A stretch of DNA of 64,000 bases from Shewanella psychropiezotolerans (GTDB lineage: Bacteria > Pseudomonadota > Gammaproteobacteria > Enterobacterales > Shewanellaceae): contig NZ_CP041614.1 in the NCBI RefSeq assembly GCF_007197555.1, forward strand, positions 1,108,001 to 1,172,000. Direction: 5' to 3'. Each line of letters starts with the position of its first letter. Position 1 is the first letter of the stretch. The translations under genes were made by a program, and so were the position numbers. The notes under the pieces are model-generated. The model was not told the origin of the DNA and ran no database searches. It worked only from the letters and a program-made list of their open reading frames with translations. This document shows, piece after piece, positions 52,546 to 62,797 of the stretch.

Positions 52546-54171
52546 ATGACCATGATAGATATCTCTTCGACGGCCCTGATAGAGCTGGCTCTGGATTTGA
52601 CGAACAGTTTGACCACCAAAGATCGCTTCGATCGCTTACTGAGCACAGTGCGTCGTACCGTGAGCTGTGATGCCGTGGTCTTGTTGCACGTTCAAGGCGA
52701 GAGGTTAAAACCCTTAGCCCAACAGGGACTGAGTAAAGATAGCCTGGGGCGGCGCTTCGATATTCAGGCTCATCCCAGGTTCGAAATTATCTGTGGCTCA
52801 TCCACTCCGGTGCGATTCGCCGCCGACTGCGTGCTTCCCGATCCCTACGACGGCATGCTGTTAGCCCATGCTGGAGACCTTCCGGTTCATGCCTGCATGG
52901 GCCTGCCTCTGCTGGCCGATGACCAGCTTATCGGGGTGTTGACTTTAGATAGCATGACGCCTGAAGTGTTCGATGAATTACCTGAACGTACCTTAGACAT
53001 CATTTCCGCCATGTCGGCTGCGACCCTAAAAACGGCGATTCTACTGCAAGAGCTGGAGAGCCATTCCCAGCACAGTCAGGAGCTGGTTGCCGAGTTGACT
53101 AATGAAGCTCTGGTTAAGGATGGTGGCGAGCTGATTGGCGATAGCCCTGTGATGTTAAAGCTTAAGCGAGAGATCGACATGGTGGCGGTGTCAGGTTTTT
53201 CGATTCTTATTGAAGGTGAAACAGGCGTGGGTAAGGAGCTGGTGGCCAGAACCTTACATAGGCAATCGGCGCGATCAGAAGGGCCCCTCGTCTATGTTAA
53301 CTGCGCTGCGCTGCCGGAAAACTTGATCGAGAGTGAGCTGTTCGGTCACGTTAAGGGGGCATTTACCGGGGCAGATAGGAATCGTACCGGTAAATTCAGC
53401 CTGGCCGATGGCGGCACTATTTTTCTCGATGAGATTGGTGAGCTTCCCTTAGGTGTACAGAGTAAGTTACTGCGGGCACTGCAGAGCCAGGAGATCCAGC
53501 CCGTGGGCAAAGATGCCACCGAGCAGGTCAATGTTCGTATCTTAGCGGCGACCAACAGGCAGTTGAAACTGGAGGTGAGTGAGGGGCGGTTCAGGGCCGA
53601 TCTGTACCACAGGCTAAGTGTTTATCCTATTTCAGTACCCGCTCTTAGAGAGAGAGAAGGAGATGTGACTATGCTGGCGGGGTATTTTATCGAACAGATC
53701 CGGCGTAAATTGGGGATCCGTCAGCTGACAATCGATGCCTCGGCCATCAGCATACTCAATCGTTATGATTGGCCGGGCAATGTCCGCGAGTTGGAGCACG
53801 TGATTGGCAGGGCGGCTCTCAGAGCCAGAGGGCGCGGAAACCAGGCTATCGTGAGAATAGATATCAGGCATATCGAGCAACTGGTGGACTCGGTGGGACG
53901 CTCTGAAGATAAGTTGTCATCTTCAGCCTCGAATGGGTTAAATGCCGAGCTGTTAACGACCGGTCTTGTGGTGGAGAAAGGGGCGAGTATAGGCCTCAAG
54001 CTGGAAACGGAAACGTTTCAACGCAAGCTTATTACCCGAGTCTTGAGTCAGGAATCTGGAAACTGGTCGGCAGCGGCGAAGCGCCTGCAAACAGACAGAG
54101 CCAATTTGAGCCGGTTAGCGAAGAGGTTAGGGATTAGCGTGACCAAAGCTGTCACCCTCAGCACGAGTTAA
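52546..54171 (+). CDS. norR: NorR nitric-oxide-responsive sigma-54 activator
   Basis: A 541-residue regulator. The N-terminal GAF domain has the Asp/Arg segment VRFAADCVLPDPYDGM, which matches the residues around the non-heme iron of E. coli NorR. The AAA+ domain has Walker A GETGVGKE, the sigma-54 loop GAFTGA and Walker B GGTIFLDEIGE. A Fis-type helix-turn-helix ends the protein (AAKRLQTDRANLSRLAKRLGI). It is divergent from the small protein-nnrS-hmp cluster and should bind the two palindromes. A second ATG lies six bases downstream. Confidence 0.95.
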   Translation: MTMIDISSTALIELALDLTNSLTTKDRFDRLLSTVRRTVSCDAVVLLHVQGERLKPLAQQGLSKDSLGRRFDIQAHPRFEIICGSSTPVRFAADCVLPDPYDGMLLAHAGDLPVHACMGLPLLADDQLIGVLTLDSMTPEVFDELPERTLDIISAMSAATLKTAILLQELESHSQHSQELVAELTNEALVKDGGELIGDSPVMLKLKREIDMVAVSGFSILIEGETGVGKELVARTLHRQSARSEGPLVYVNCAALPENLIESELFGHVKGAFTGADRNRTGKFSLADGGTIFLDEIGELPLGVQSKLLRALQSQEIQPVGKDATEQVNVRILAATNRQLKLEVSEGRFRADLYHRLSVYPISVPALREREGDVTMLAGYFIEQIRRKLGIRQLTIDASAISILNRYDWPGNVRELEHVIGRAALRARGRGNQAIVRIDIRHIEQLVDSVGRSEDKLSSSASNGLNAELLTTGLVVEKGASIGLKLETETFQRKLITRVLSQESGNWSAAAKRLQTDRANLSRLAKRLGISVTKAVTLSTS

Positions 54172-54245
54172 TCTGGAGTGGTTAAACAGCCGCTCTTAAA
54201 AAGAAATAATTAAAGAGTTAGCATAAATATTTGAGGAGAGTGTCT

Positions 54246-54563
54246 ATGGAAAAGAGTAATATTTTCGACAAGATACCATTGGACCTGACTGATGAGGCCT
54301 TCGAGCAGATTGGTGGCAATGATAAAATACTCATCGAGAGGATAGTCTCTAAGGCTCATGTGACTCCTGAGGGTCAGTGGTACGATCAAGACCGTAGCGA
54401 ATGGGTGATGGTCTTAAAGGGCGAAGCCAAGTTGCAATTTGAGCAAGGTGAGCTGGTACATCTGAAGGCGGGTGATCATGTCGATATTGCCGCCCACTGC
54501 AAGCATAGGGTTGTCTGGACCAGTACAGAGACTGAAACTCTATGGCTGGCGGTGCATTACTGA
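54246..54563 (+). CDS. Small cupin-domain protein
   Basis: A 105-residue single cupin. The motif EGQWYDQDRSEWVMVLKGEAKLQF, HLKAGDHVDIAAHCKHRV shows the two cupin boxes, though the first metal His pair is replaced (DQDRSEW); the second box keeps His. The metal or substrate is unknown. The ATG used has GGAGAG upstream. It stands 74 bases after norR and might share its transcript. Confidence 0.82.
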   Translation: MEKSNIFDKIPLDLTDEAFEQIGGNDKILIERIVSKAHVTPEGQWYDQDRSEWVMVLKGEAKLQFEQGELVHLKAGDHVDIAAHCKHRVVWTSTETETLWLAVHY

Positions 54564-55202
54564 TTGTGACTTTATTGATGCTGGTGGTTGGAGCAAATCG
54601 ACAGGTGCCAAATGAAGGTCGGGGCTGATCTCAAATTGTCCTTTAGTAGCAGTAATGCTATTGGAATAAGATGAGTGGCTAAGACCGCACTTATCTTATT
54701 TATAGAAACACTTCATCAGCATGCTAATAATTGAGTTTATTAAGCATCTCCTGCTCACCCATTCCTATGCTCATAGTCTTTAGGCATTGATAAGTGGGAC
54801 TGTGTCACATTCATCTTAGTTATCTAACAACAAGAATTAGCTACTGATTTAACTGAAAATATATCCAAATTAGGAAATCTTAGTGTAGCAAGTTTCCTCT
54901 TAAACTTTGTGGTGGAGGTATAATACCAAGCCTATTAAATATGTGATCTTTCATCGGGAGTACAAAGCACAGTAGGCAAGGTCTATGTATTGCTCCTTGG
55001 TAACAGCTCCCGCGTTAGTTTACTTCCTATATATCCGTATAGTCGTGCAATAAGACATTCACCACATTTATTGACTAAGCGATCAATTGATGAACATTAA
55101 CAATGTTAAGTAAAATTGAACATGTGAATGAATGAATGAAATCAATTTTAATTACTCATCGGGAAACCCTACTATGAGCTAACGAAATTATTAGGGTCAT
55201 AA
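54564..55202. other. Gene-free region before the yeiH pseudogene
   Basis: Stops in all frames, with no recognisable gene remnants, RNA genes or repeats. It is AT-rich. Confidence 0.45.
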
Positions 55203-56206
55203 ATGAAGTATCTAAGTGGTGTTTTAATAACGGCAGTAATGGCGGCGATAGCGTTTGCCCTTGCTGAACTTCAATTCTGTAAAGATTATCAACTAAGCCC
55301 ATTAGTGATATGTATTGTAATGGGTATGATTTTAGGTAACTGCTTTCAAAAACAGATTCCAAACTCATGTAATACAGGGATAAAATTTAGTCAGCAAAAG
55401 CTATTAAGGCTTGGGATTATTCTTTACGGATTTTTTATAACCTTTCAACAGATCATAGCCGTTGGGTTAACGGGTTTGGTTGTTGCTCTTCTAATCATAG
55501 CTACAACCTTTATAGGCGGTACATGGTTAGGCGTTAAAGTATTTGGACTCGATAAAAAAACCAGTATGTTAACTGCGGCCGGTTCTGCTATATGCGGAGC
55601 GGCGGCAATCTTAGCTGCGGAACCAATAGTAAAAGCTAAACCACACCAAACGGCTGTAGCCGTAGCAACAGTGGTTATCTTTGGAACTATAGCAATGTTT
55701 ATTTATCCGCTTATGTACCCATATTTAGAAATAGCTAAATCTACTATGGGTATCTATACCGGTGCAACGATTCATGAAGTCGCACAAGTGGTCGCTGCTG
55801 GTAACGCATTAGGCCAGGATATAGGCATTATTCAGTTATTGTAAAACTAACAAGAGTAATGCTATTAGCGCCCTTCCTTATTGCTTTAAGTATTTATCTT
55901 GCTAAATCTGATAAGAGTACAGGTTCAGACAAAGCTAAAATCACTATCCCTTGGTTTGCTGTCATGTTTGTTGTTGTGGCGGGTATCAATTCATTTGATG
56001 TTATACCGGCTTAAATAGTAGAGGTATTAACTAAATCGTCTGTCTTCTTCTTAACCATGGCAATGGGAGCACTAGGCATTGATACCAATATAGCGAAGAT
56101 TAGAGGTGTTGGGATAAAGCCTATATTGTTAGCTAGTGTGTTGTTTGCTTGGTTATTGGTCGGTGGTTTAGGTATCACGATTGGAACAGAATTGATTTTT
56201 GGATAA
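55203..56206 (+). pseudogene. YeiH/UPF0324 membrane protein, inactivated
   Basis: The first 213 codons encode a YeiH-type membrane protein (LSPLVICIVMGMILGN, GAAAILAAEPIVKAK, TGATIHEVAQVVAAGNALG). The frame is lost near 55835 after GQDIGIIQ; the proper continuation is one or two bases out of frame (VKLTRVMLLAPFLIALSIYL). A second lesion is an in-frame TAA in VIPA*IVEVLTK, probably a CAA Gln codon mutated; the protein end GTELIFG follows at 56206. Two lesions make a real pseudogene, not a sequencing slip. Confidence 0.88.
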
Positions 56207-56216
56207 GGGGAAGTAA

Positions 56217-56641
56217 ATGAAAAAATTTCACGTTATGGTTGCAATTGACTTTGATCAGTATTCAAGCAAGTATTAGATAAGGCTATAGATCTAGCAGCAG
56301 AGAAAGACGCGCTATTAACAGTTATTCATGTCGATTTTGATTTGCATAAGTTATATAACGGTATCTTAGAAGTTGCTCTGGATACGATAGAGCAGGAAGA
56401 ACACGACACATCAGTTAAGATGATGAAATTATTAATGGCCGAACACCCATATCCATTTTATAAGCATTTTCTTGTATCTGGTTATATAGATAACACCTTG
56501 CTAGACGTAGCTGAGAAATACAAACCAGACTTATTAGTTATGGGCCATAAGTCTAGCAACGTTATATATCAACTGTTTCTATCACCAGTTAAAGACGTTA
56601 TTAAGAAGATGCCTTGTGATCTAATGCTTGTTAAGACCTAG
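56217..56641 (+). pseudogene. UspA-like protein, frameshifted
   Basis: It starts MKKFHVMVAIDFDQYS after AAGGGGAAGT and then meets a stop. Shifting by one base at about 56264 gives KQVLDKAIDLAAEKDALLTV, then the rest of a Usp domain to PCDLMLVKT at 56641. The part from 56342 is open and could be made from an internal ATG. It is ten bases from the yeiH pseudogene, so the two formed one transcript that is now decaying. Confidence 0.85.
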
Positions 56642-56763
56642 CTGGCACAGATAAGCCACTAAATAGTGGCTTATCGATTCCGTCTTACTCTAATATCTAG
56701 GTTGTAGTTAATATACTAAACCTCTTAATCAGTTTTTTTATATTATTTACCTGGCAGATAGGG

Positions 56764-56970
56764 GACAAGCTCAAGACGGGCTACGGCGCCATGCGTTACA
56801 TGGATAATCCGCCACAAGATGGTCGCTCTATTGGTCATCCCCGAGACTCCTCAGACATGAACGTGCATTTTAGCTATTCAGCCAATAAGCTAGATGTGTG
56901 TTTCAGTGATCCTTCTACCTATGACATTATGCACTGGGCGATATGGTGTCACTCTAGTCTCTATACCTAG
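56764..56970 (+). pseudogene. Vibriolysin-like M4 metalloprotease fragment
   Basis: An open stretch encodes KLKTGYGAMRYMDNPPQDGR and SIGHPRDSSDMNVHFSYSA. This is the segment that follows the zinc site in thermolysin-family proteases such as vibriolysin (ALRYMDQPSKDGRSI...DVHHSSGV). The zinc motif HEXXH and both flanks are missing. The last codons (WAIWCHSSLYT) do not fit the family. Confidence 0.75.
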
Positions 56971-57094
56971 CTGAAGCTAAGCCTGCAGAGGTGCCCTTAA
57001 CATATCTAATGAAATTGGTATTATGTTATCTTGATGGTGATGAGCCAAACGATACCAGAAAAATCATATTGCACACTTTTTTAAGGAAGAATAA

Positions 57095-57469
57095 ATGGGA
57101 TTATTAGATTCATTGATGGGCAACGCTTCGGAAGTTAACCTCGAAGAACTTGCCGACGAGCTAGGTCCAATCTTGGCCGACAACGAAGAACTGCAATTAG
57201 CTTATAAGCTGATCCGCGATATGTTTGTATTTACCAATAAACGTCTCATCCTTATCGACAAGCAGGGATTGACCGGCAAAAAGGTCAGCTATCATTCTAT
57301 CCCCTACAAGGCTATCACGCATTTTGAGGTGGAAACTGCGGGTCGCTTCGATATGGACTCTGAGCTAAAGCTGTGGATATCGGGTCAAGACAAGCCACTA
57401 GTCAAAGAGCTCAAAAAGGGCACAGATGTGGTCGGTATTCAGAAGACCATAGCGAACTTCATGTTATAA
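57095..57469 (+). CDS. Bacterial PH-domain protein (bPH_1)
   Basis: A 124-residue soluble protein of one bacterial pleckstrin-homology domain: VFTNKRLILIDKQGLTGKKVSYHSIPYKAITHFEVETAG and LKLWISGQ are the typical strands. The family function is unknown; the DUF1696/YvbH type is widespread. AAGGAAGA precedes the ATG. It is a single gene. Confidence 0.9.
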   Translation: MGLLDSLMGNASEVNLEELADELGPILADNEELQLAYKLIRDMFVFTNKRLILIDKQGLTGKKVSYHSIPYKAITHFEVETAGRFDMDSELKLWISGQDKPLVKELKKGTDVVGIQKTIANFML

Positions 57470-57538
57470 GTTTCTTGTTATAAATAAGTCGTTATAAGCT
57501 TGTCGTTATAGAGAGCGCAATAAGCTTCCGAGGCACAC

Positions 57539-58720
57539 TCAGCCTTTCTGTTGCCAGTTCCAGCTGGGCGTACTCAAGATGTCTTGGCCTATTATCTCTG
57601 TCTGACCCAGCTGTTTGTCTAGCTCGATGAGATTGCAGTGCTCAAATTCATTGAGGGCATTGATGAGTCGGTTAGCGTGAGAGACGACCCAAAGCTGACA
57701 CAAGTCCGATGCTTTAGCGATTAAGCGGGACAGGGCGGGGAGGAGATCCGGATGCAAGCTGGTTTCTGGCTCGTTGAGTACCATCAATTCTGGTGGCCTT
57801 GGGGTTAGTAGGGCTGCGACCAGTAACAGGTATCTAAGGGTACCATCGGATAATTCACCTGCCTTGAGGGGCCTGAGTAAACCTTCCTGATAGAAGTTTA
57901 GGCTAAGCATGCCGTTAGATTCATATTCGATATGCACATGTGCGCCGGGAAAAGCATCACTGACCGCATGATCGAAGCCTTCCTTATCCCCTATCTCGAA
58001 AATAGTCTGAATCGCCGAGGCGAGATCTCGTCCATCATGGTGCAGAACCGGTGTTCGTGTGCCTAGCTGTGGTTTTCTGGCCGGGGCATCGCTGTCGCTA
58101 CGGAAGTGATCGTAGAAACGCCAGGCACGAATACTGTCTCTGAGCCTGAGTATCTCGGGAGCACGATCAGGATCGGCAAGTTCGCTGAAGATGCTATCAC
58201 CGTGCTGCATATGTAAGTTCAGAGTCTGCCAGCCTGCTTGCTTATTTTTCTCGGCGCGGCTCTTGACCAAGGCGCCACGACGCTCAACTAATACTGAGGC
58301 GGGACGATATTTGTTACCGAACCAGATGGCCTCACGTTTTATCTGGGGATCTAAGCAAAACAAGGTGGTGCAATCAGGCGCAGGCAGCCCAAGCTCGATC
58401 AAATAGCTGAACTCATCACTGGCAAATCCAAGTTTGAGGCGTTTTACCTGTTGTCGCACCGTAGGTTCGATAGCCGTTTCGCCCCTGATCATGCCCTTGG
58501 TAATATTCTCAGGTCCGGCCCAGAAGCTGGAGTCGAGTCCGCCTTCTAATGCCAAGGCGTTAACCACGCCCCCTTGTGCTGTTTGTGCCAATAGCCTCAA
58601 TGCCTTGTAAAGATTAGACTTGCCGCTACCGTTAGCCCCCGTGACCAGATTGAGCCGCTTGAGGGGAACTCGGATCTCACGCAGTGAACGGTAATTTTGA
58701 ATGGCCAAGGTGGTTAGCAT
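57539..58720 (-). CDS. AAA ATPase of the RecF/OLD-like (AAA_21) type
   Basis: A 393-residue ATPase with Walker A GANGSGKSNLYKAL (residues about 29-42), signature LSDGTLRYLLLVAALL, Walker B LMVLNEPETSLHP and the switch His in WVVSHANRLINAL. It has the SMC/RecF-like split ATPase fold, with an insert of about 200 residues in place of long coiled coils. Proteins of this type are frequent in defence and DNA repair, but it has no toprim or nuclease partner next to it, so no function is claimed. It stands alone. Confidence 0.85.
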   Translation of the reverse strand: MLTTLAIQNYRSLREIRVPLKRLNLVTGANGSGKSNLYKALRLLAQTAQGGVVNALALEGGLDSSFWAGPENITKGMIRGETAIEPTVRQQVKRLKLGFASDEFSYLIELGLPAPDCTTLFCLDPQIKREAIWFGNKYRPASVLVERRGALVKSRAEKNKQAGWQTLNLHMQHGDSIFSELADPDRAPEILRLRDSIRAWRFYDHFRSDSDAPARKPQLGTRTPVLHHDGRDLASAIQTIFEIGDKEGFDHAVSDAFPGAHVHIEYESNGMLSLNFYQEGLLRPLKAGELSDGTLRYLLLVAALLTPRPPELMVLNEPETSLHPDLLPALSRLIAKASDLCQLWVVSHANRLINALNEFEHCNLIELDKQLGQTEIIGQDILSTPSWNWQQKG

Positions 58721-58924
58721 AAGAGTTTCTTTGTTGGTGATTGTCTGTGATAGTCAGGCTTATTAGATGAGAATAGTGGCATTAAATCAATGGTGGTAGA
58801 AAGTTTTCAGAGCTTAAATTGATTATTCAAACTAAGGGTGATCATCTGGGAGTAAAATCGAATGAGGGAAGCTGGTCATTAGCATAAGTAGAGCGGGTTT
58901 TTGAGCTAGAGGCTAATGGGAAAA

Positions 58925-58960
58925 GCTCTCTCAAGGTCACACTTATTACCTTGAGAGAGC
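58925..58960 (-). terminator. Terminator of the aspT-aspD operon
   Basis: Arms GCTCTCTCAAGGT and its complement around a ten-base loop, followed by TTTT on the minus strand, 14 bases after the aspD stop. Confidence 0.85.
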
Positions 58961-58973
58961 GGGTTAGATTGGC

Positions 58974-60560
58974 TTACTTCTTCAGGTACTCAGCGTAGCA
59001 CTCATCCATCACTTTTCGGGTTAAGCGGCCTATGGCTGCATACTCATGATGGGTTAAATTCGCTAAGGAGACTCTGACTGACGCGTGAACCACATCGAAT
59101 CCTTTACCCGGTAGCAGTACTACACCGGTTTCATCGGCGAGTCTGAATAAAAACTCTTTACCTAAGCCAGACTGCTTGAACCAGCTCACGAATTCATCGC
59201 CATACATCTTAGCGCCAAGAATGTCTAAATCGAGCAAGGTATAGTAGTCCACACTATTCTCGTTTTGCTCAAATGCGACGCCCATATTCTTGTAGAGTGT
59301 CTGGTAACGTTCTCGAATAAGTCGTTTGGTTGCTCGCTTGTAGTCGTTACCTCTGTCCATCAGGCAGCTGAGTGAGAACAGGGCCATCTGTACTTGTTGT
59401 GGCAAAGATAGGCCAGCTGTGTGGTTAAGGGCGACATTTCGGCTATCGGCAACCATGCGATCGATAAACTTTATCTCTCTGGGATTAGGCGTTAAGGTTT
59501 TATAGCGATTATCTAACGTTAAGTTGTGCTCTTCAGACATGGACTTTAAGGTGTCATCGAAGATATTTTTATCTTGAATGCCAATAACACCTAAACGCCA
59601 ACCCGTCGCGCCGAAGTATTTAGAGAAGGAATACACACATAAGGTGTTGTATGGACATTTAGCAAACAGCGACACGAAGTCATCGGCGAATGTGCCATAT
59701 ACATCGTCAGTGATGATAAACAGGTCTTTGCGCTTGGTTGCCACTAAGTTGGCTAACTTATCCAAAATGTCATTGGAAAACTTAACCGAAGGTGGATTAC
59801 TTGGATTCACGACGCAGAGCAATTTAATGTCCTTGTCTTCCAGTTTGGCAATTTCCGAATCGGTTAACTGCCATGTCTCTTCATCTAAGCGGATCTCAAC
59901 CACTTCCAGTCCAAATTCTGCCAGTTCCGGGATCTCCAGATAAGGGGTAAAGATAGGTGTGGTTAACGCTATTTTATCGCCTTTCTTTAACAAGCCGTTG
60001 GTAAACATGGTTTGGAAGGTATAGGTCATTGCTGCCGTACCGCCCTCGGTGGCAAACAAGTCAAAATCGTTACTGACGGGTAAGCTGCCATACATCTCTT
60101 GCGCTATGTATGCGTTGACGATAGATTCGATGTTGGTCAACATTCTAGGGGGCACGGGGTAATTACAACCTAAAAATGCATTCACCATTTCGTGTAGAAA
60201 TGACTCGCGGCTTAAGCCTAACTGGTCTTTTACATAGCTGATTGAAGACTGGAGAAACTTAACGCCTTCGGTATCTTGATGCTCTTTGGCAAACGTATCA
60301 AAACGGGCAACTATGCCTTTGCCGTCGGGAATGCCACCGAAGCCTTCATTGAGGTAAGCATATGAACGCTCAGACTCTTCTAAGGCAAAATCACCTAACC
60401 TTAAAAAAGCGCGTCGCGGTAATGTCGCTAGAAAATTGGGATTTCCGCGTCCAGCATCTAATAATATTCGGTCAGGCGTGGCTTGAGCGACTTCGATTAG
60501 CTTATCTTTTAGCTCAAACGGGCTTAGGTCTGTAAATTGTGAGAAATCTAAATTCTTCAT
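58974..60560 (-). CDS. aspD: AspD: bifunctional aspartate aminotransferase / L-aspartate beta-decarboxylase
   Basis: A 528-residue PLP enzyme of fold type I. The PLP Lys lies in SFSKYFGATGWRLG; other landmarks are VVNPSNPPSVKFS, ITDDVYGTF and the C-terminal RVSLANL. It matches AspD of Pseudomonas and Comamonas: aspartate to alanine plus CO2. It is 34 bases downstream of aspT on the same strand. The chosen ATG has GGATGG upstream; the frame begins four codons earlier. Confidence 0.93.
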   Translation of the reverse strand: MKNLDFSQFTDLSPFELKDKLIEVAQATPDRILLDAGRGNPNFLATLPRRAFLRLGDFALEESERSYAYLNEGFGGIPDGKGIVARFDTFAKEHQDTEGVKFLQSSISYVKDQLGLSRESFLHEMVNAFLGCNYPVPPRMLTNIESIVNAYIAQEMYGSLPVSNDFDLFATEGGTAAMTYTFQTMFTNGLLKKGDKIALTTPIFTPYLEIPELAEFGLEVVEIRLDEETWQLTDSEIAKLEDKDIKLLCVVNPSNPPSVKFSNDILDKLANLVATKRKDLFIITDDVYGTFADDFVSLFAKCPYNTLCVYSFSKYFGATGWRLGVIGIQDKNIFDDTLKSMSEEHNLTLDNRYKTLTPNPREIKFIDRMVADSRNVALNHTAGLSLPQQVQMALFSLSCLMDRGNDYKRATKRLIRERYQTLYKNMGVAFEQNENSVDYYTLLDLDILGAKMYGDEFVSWFKQSGLGKEFLFRLADETGVVLLPGKGFDVVHASVRVSLANLTHHEYAAIGRLTRKVMDECYAEYLKK

Positions 60561-60593
60561 ATAACCATCCATTTATTTATATAGAAAAAACAA

Positions 60594-62306
60594 TTAACCA
60601 GCTGCATTTTTAGTGATGATGCCGACGATGATAGGCCCCCATAATGTGAGGAGTACATTCGCAACGGCATAGGTAACGGTAAAAGAGAATACTGGCGTAG
60701 GGTTACCCGCTTTACTCAATAAGGCGGCAAAGCCGGGATTAGCACTTCGGCCACCGACTAAGGCGCCCAAAGCTTCTATTGGGTCCTTTATTTTCAAGAT
60801 GTAATAGGAGAAGAAAAAGGCGATTATTTGAGGCACCAGGGTGACAAAAACGCCTAAGAAAAGCAGTGTGAGGCCGTACTCTTTGATGGTGACTACCGCC
60901 TGAGGACCAGCAGATAAGCCAACCAGTCCAACAAATACCGCAAGACCAAAATCACGTAAGAAATTAGAGGCCCCCATAGGCAGTGATGCAAACCTTGGGT
61001 GAGTATTTCTGAGCCAGCCGAACATAAGACCGGAAACTAGACAGCCTGCTCCTGAACCTATGGTGACGGGGATACCGGCTATTTTAAAATGTATCAGGCC
61101 AATCAGCATGCCTACTGTCATGCCCAGACCAAAAAATACAAAATCGGTGAAATAGGGGGAGACTAACCTGTCGCCTATGGTGTTCTGGACACGGTTAATA
61201 TCTTCAGGCGTACCTGTTAATTGCAATTGGTCGTTCTTTTCGACAATAAGGTCTGGCGATATGGTGATGGTTTTACCTGCGCGTTTGTAATCAGATAAGT
61301 AAACACCTCGGCGCACTGACATGCCTGTGACCTGTTTTATCTCTTTTAGTCGCTTACCAACCAGTTTTTTACCTGTTACCAGCAACTGTCGATGCTCTTC
61401 AATTAAGGTAAAGTCTTCTGGCACATTGCACTCTACGCCTAAGTAATCAGGTATTTTATGAATTGACGTTCTGACACCTGTGACAATGACAACATCATCC
61501 TCTTGAATTATTGCCTCTTCATCGGCTGGGGTGTCGGTGCCTTGTCGTTGAATGAGTTCAATAGCCACATCATAGAGTGCTTCATTGACTTCGGCGACGG
61601 TTTTACCTATGGCATAACTATCAGGAGTGATTTTATAAGCTCTTGAAACAATTCTGCTTATAGCATTGAATTGCCCTGGCTCTAGATCGGGTTTGCCACC
61701 CGCCATTGAGTTGGCTTTCTTGATCGCTTCGGCTCGAATGTCCCAGCCCATGATAGTGGGGAAAAACCAGGTCACCATTATTATCGGTCCTAATGAGCCG
61801 AAAATGTAGGTTACGGCGTAACCCACGGCAACATTGGTCTCCATGATTTTTTTCGCCTCACCACTGACTCCCATGAGGTTCGCGATAGCATCTCCCGCAG
61901 TCCCTATGATCGATGACTGTGTTAATCCTCCGGCAGCTAATCCTGCTGCTGTGCCTCTATCAAGGTCGAAAAACCAAGCTGCAGCAATAACACACACTAA
62001 GCCGGATACTGTCATGACGACAGCTGAGAGAAGTATATTGAGTGTGCGCCGGTTCAGCGCACCAAAAAATTGTGGTCCGCCTTGAAAACCAACAGCATAA
62101 ATAAATAATGCGAAAAAGATACTCTTAACACCACTGTCAATATCTACACCGACTTGGCCAACAACCACACCTACGAGTAATGTACCGGCGACCCCGCCTA
62201 AAACGAACCTCCCTATGGTTATTTTACCTATGAGATAACCAAAGGTGAGCGTAATAAAAAGTGCGACTAAGGGAGCTGCTTGGAAAAGTTCTTCTAAAAT
62301 ATCCAT
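60594..62306 (-). CDS. aspT: AspT: aspartate-alanine antiporter
   Basis: A 570-residue AAEx-family antiporter. N-terminal and C-terminal blocks of about five to six helices each contain conserved patterns (GGLTQSSIIGTAGDAI and GGRSANPGFAALLSKAG) and are separated by a cytoplasmic part with two TrkA_C domains (about 200-375; EDDVVIVTGVR and KNDQLQLTGTPEDI). It swaps external aspartate for alanine; with AspD this yields a proton-motive force (established for Tetragenococcus). It is the first gene of the operon and has a CRP-type site 105 bases upstream. Confidence 0.93.
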   Translation of the reverse strand: MDILEELFQAAPLVALFITLTFGYLIGKITIGRFVLGGVAGTLLVGVVVGQVGVDIDSGVKSIFFALFIYAVGFQGGPQFFGALNRRTLNILLSAVVMTVSGLVCVIAAAWFFDLDRGTAAGLAAGGLTQSSIIGTAGDAIANLMGVSGEAKKIMETNVAVGYAVTYIFGSLGPIIMVTWFFPTIMGWDIRAEAIKKANSMAGGKPDLEPGQFNAISRIVSRAYKITPDSYAIGKTVAEVNEALYDVAIELIQRQGTDTPADEEAIIQEDDVVIVTGVRTSIHKIPDYLGVECNVPEDFTLIEEHRQLLVTGKKLVGKRLKEIKQVTGMSVRRGVYLSDYKRAGKTITISPDLIVEKNDQLQLTGTPEDINRVQNTIGDRLVSPYFTDFVFFGLGMTVGMLIGLIHFKIAGIPVTIGSGAGCLVSGLMFGWLRNTHPRFASLPMGASNFLRDFGLAVFVGLVGLSAGPQAVVTIKEYGLTLLFLGVFVTLVPQIIAFFFSYYILKIKDPIEALGALVGGRSANPGFAALLSKAGNPTPVFSFTVTYAVANVLLTLWGPIIVGIITKNAAG

Positions 62307-62410
62307 ATAAAACCTTCATTGGTCGAGATGATTTAATATATGTGTGGTTCAATTGGTAGATTGAACCGCATGGTCAGATCTGAATAATGCGTCGATTGAT
62401 GACGTCAATG

Positions 62411-62426
62411 TGTGATCATGGTCACA
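62411..62426. promoter_or_regulatory. CRP-type binding site upstream of aspT
   Basis: TGTGATCATGGTCACA matches the CRP consensus TGTGA-N6-TCACA perfectly, 105 bases before the aspT start codon. Confidence 0.8.
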
Positions 62427-62797
62427 CTGTTACATTCGTTAATTTTTATTTATTAATTGACAGGTTCCTCAACATCAAAGAGTTAGCATTACAAATAACA
62501 TCAAAGAGATTAGTAATCCCGTAGGTTATCTTTACTAGTTTATTGTAATGAATCTGTAATATTATCAATGGTGTTAGCTTAATGTCTCAGGCCAAATAAG
62601 ATGGGGGGCGACATACGTAGGTAATAAAATTGTTAAGTTGAAGTAGACAGCTAATTGCTATCTTTGAACAATGATATTTACATAAAGCAGGGAAACTTAA
62701 CCTTTTGTACTAGGACGTATGTCTAAGTTCATGACTTGGCTCAGATATGCTTGGGGGATTTAATCTGCAGTAGGCTTGTTTGATTATAATAAAATCA
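62427..62797. other. Gene-free region between aspT and the phosphodiesterase gene
   Basis: No gene or RNA is seen. It contains the distal part of the aspT promoter region; the phosphodiesterase gene on the same strand ends at 62798. Confidence 0.5.

Noticed and set aside
57539..58720. Defence system based on the OLD-like ATPase
   Set aside because: The gene stands alone with no nuclease, toprim domain or reverse transcriptase nearby, so a defence role cannot be supported.
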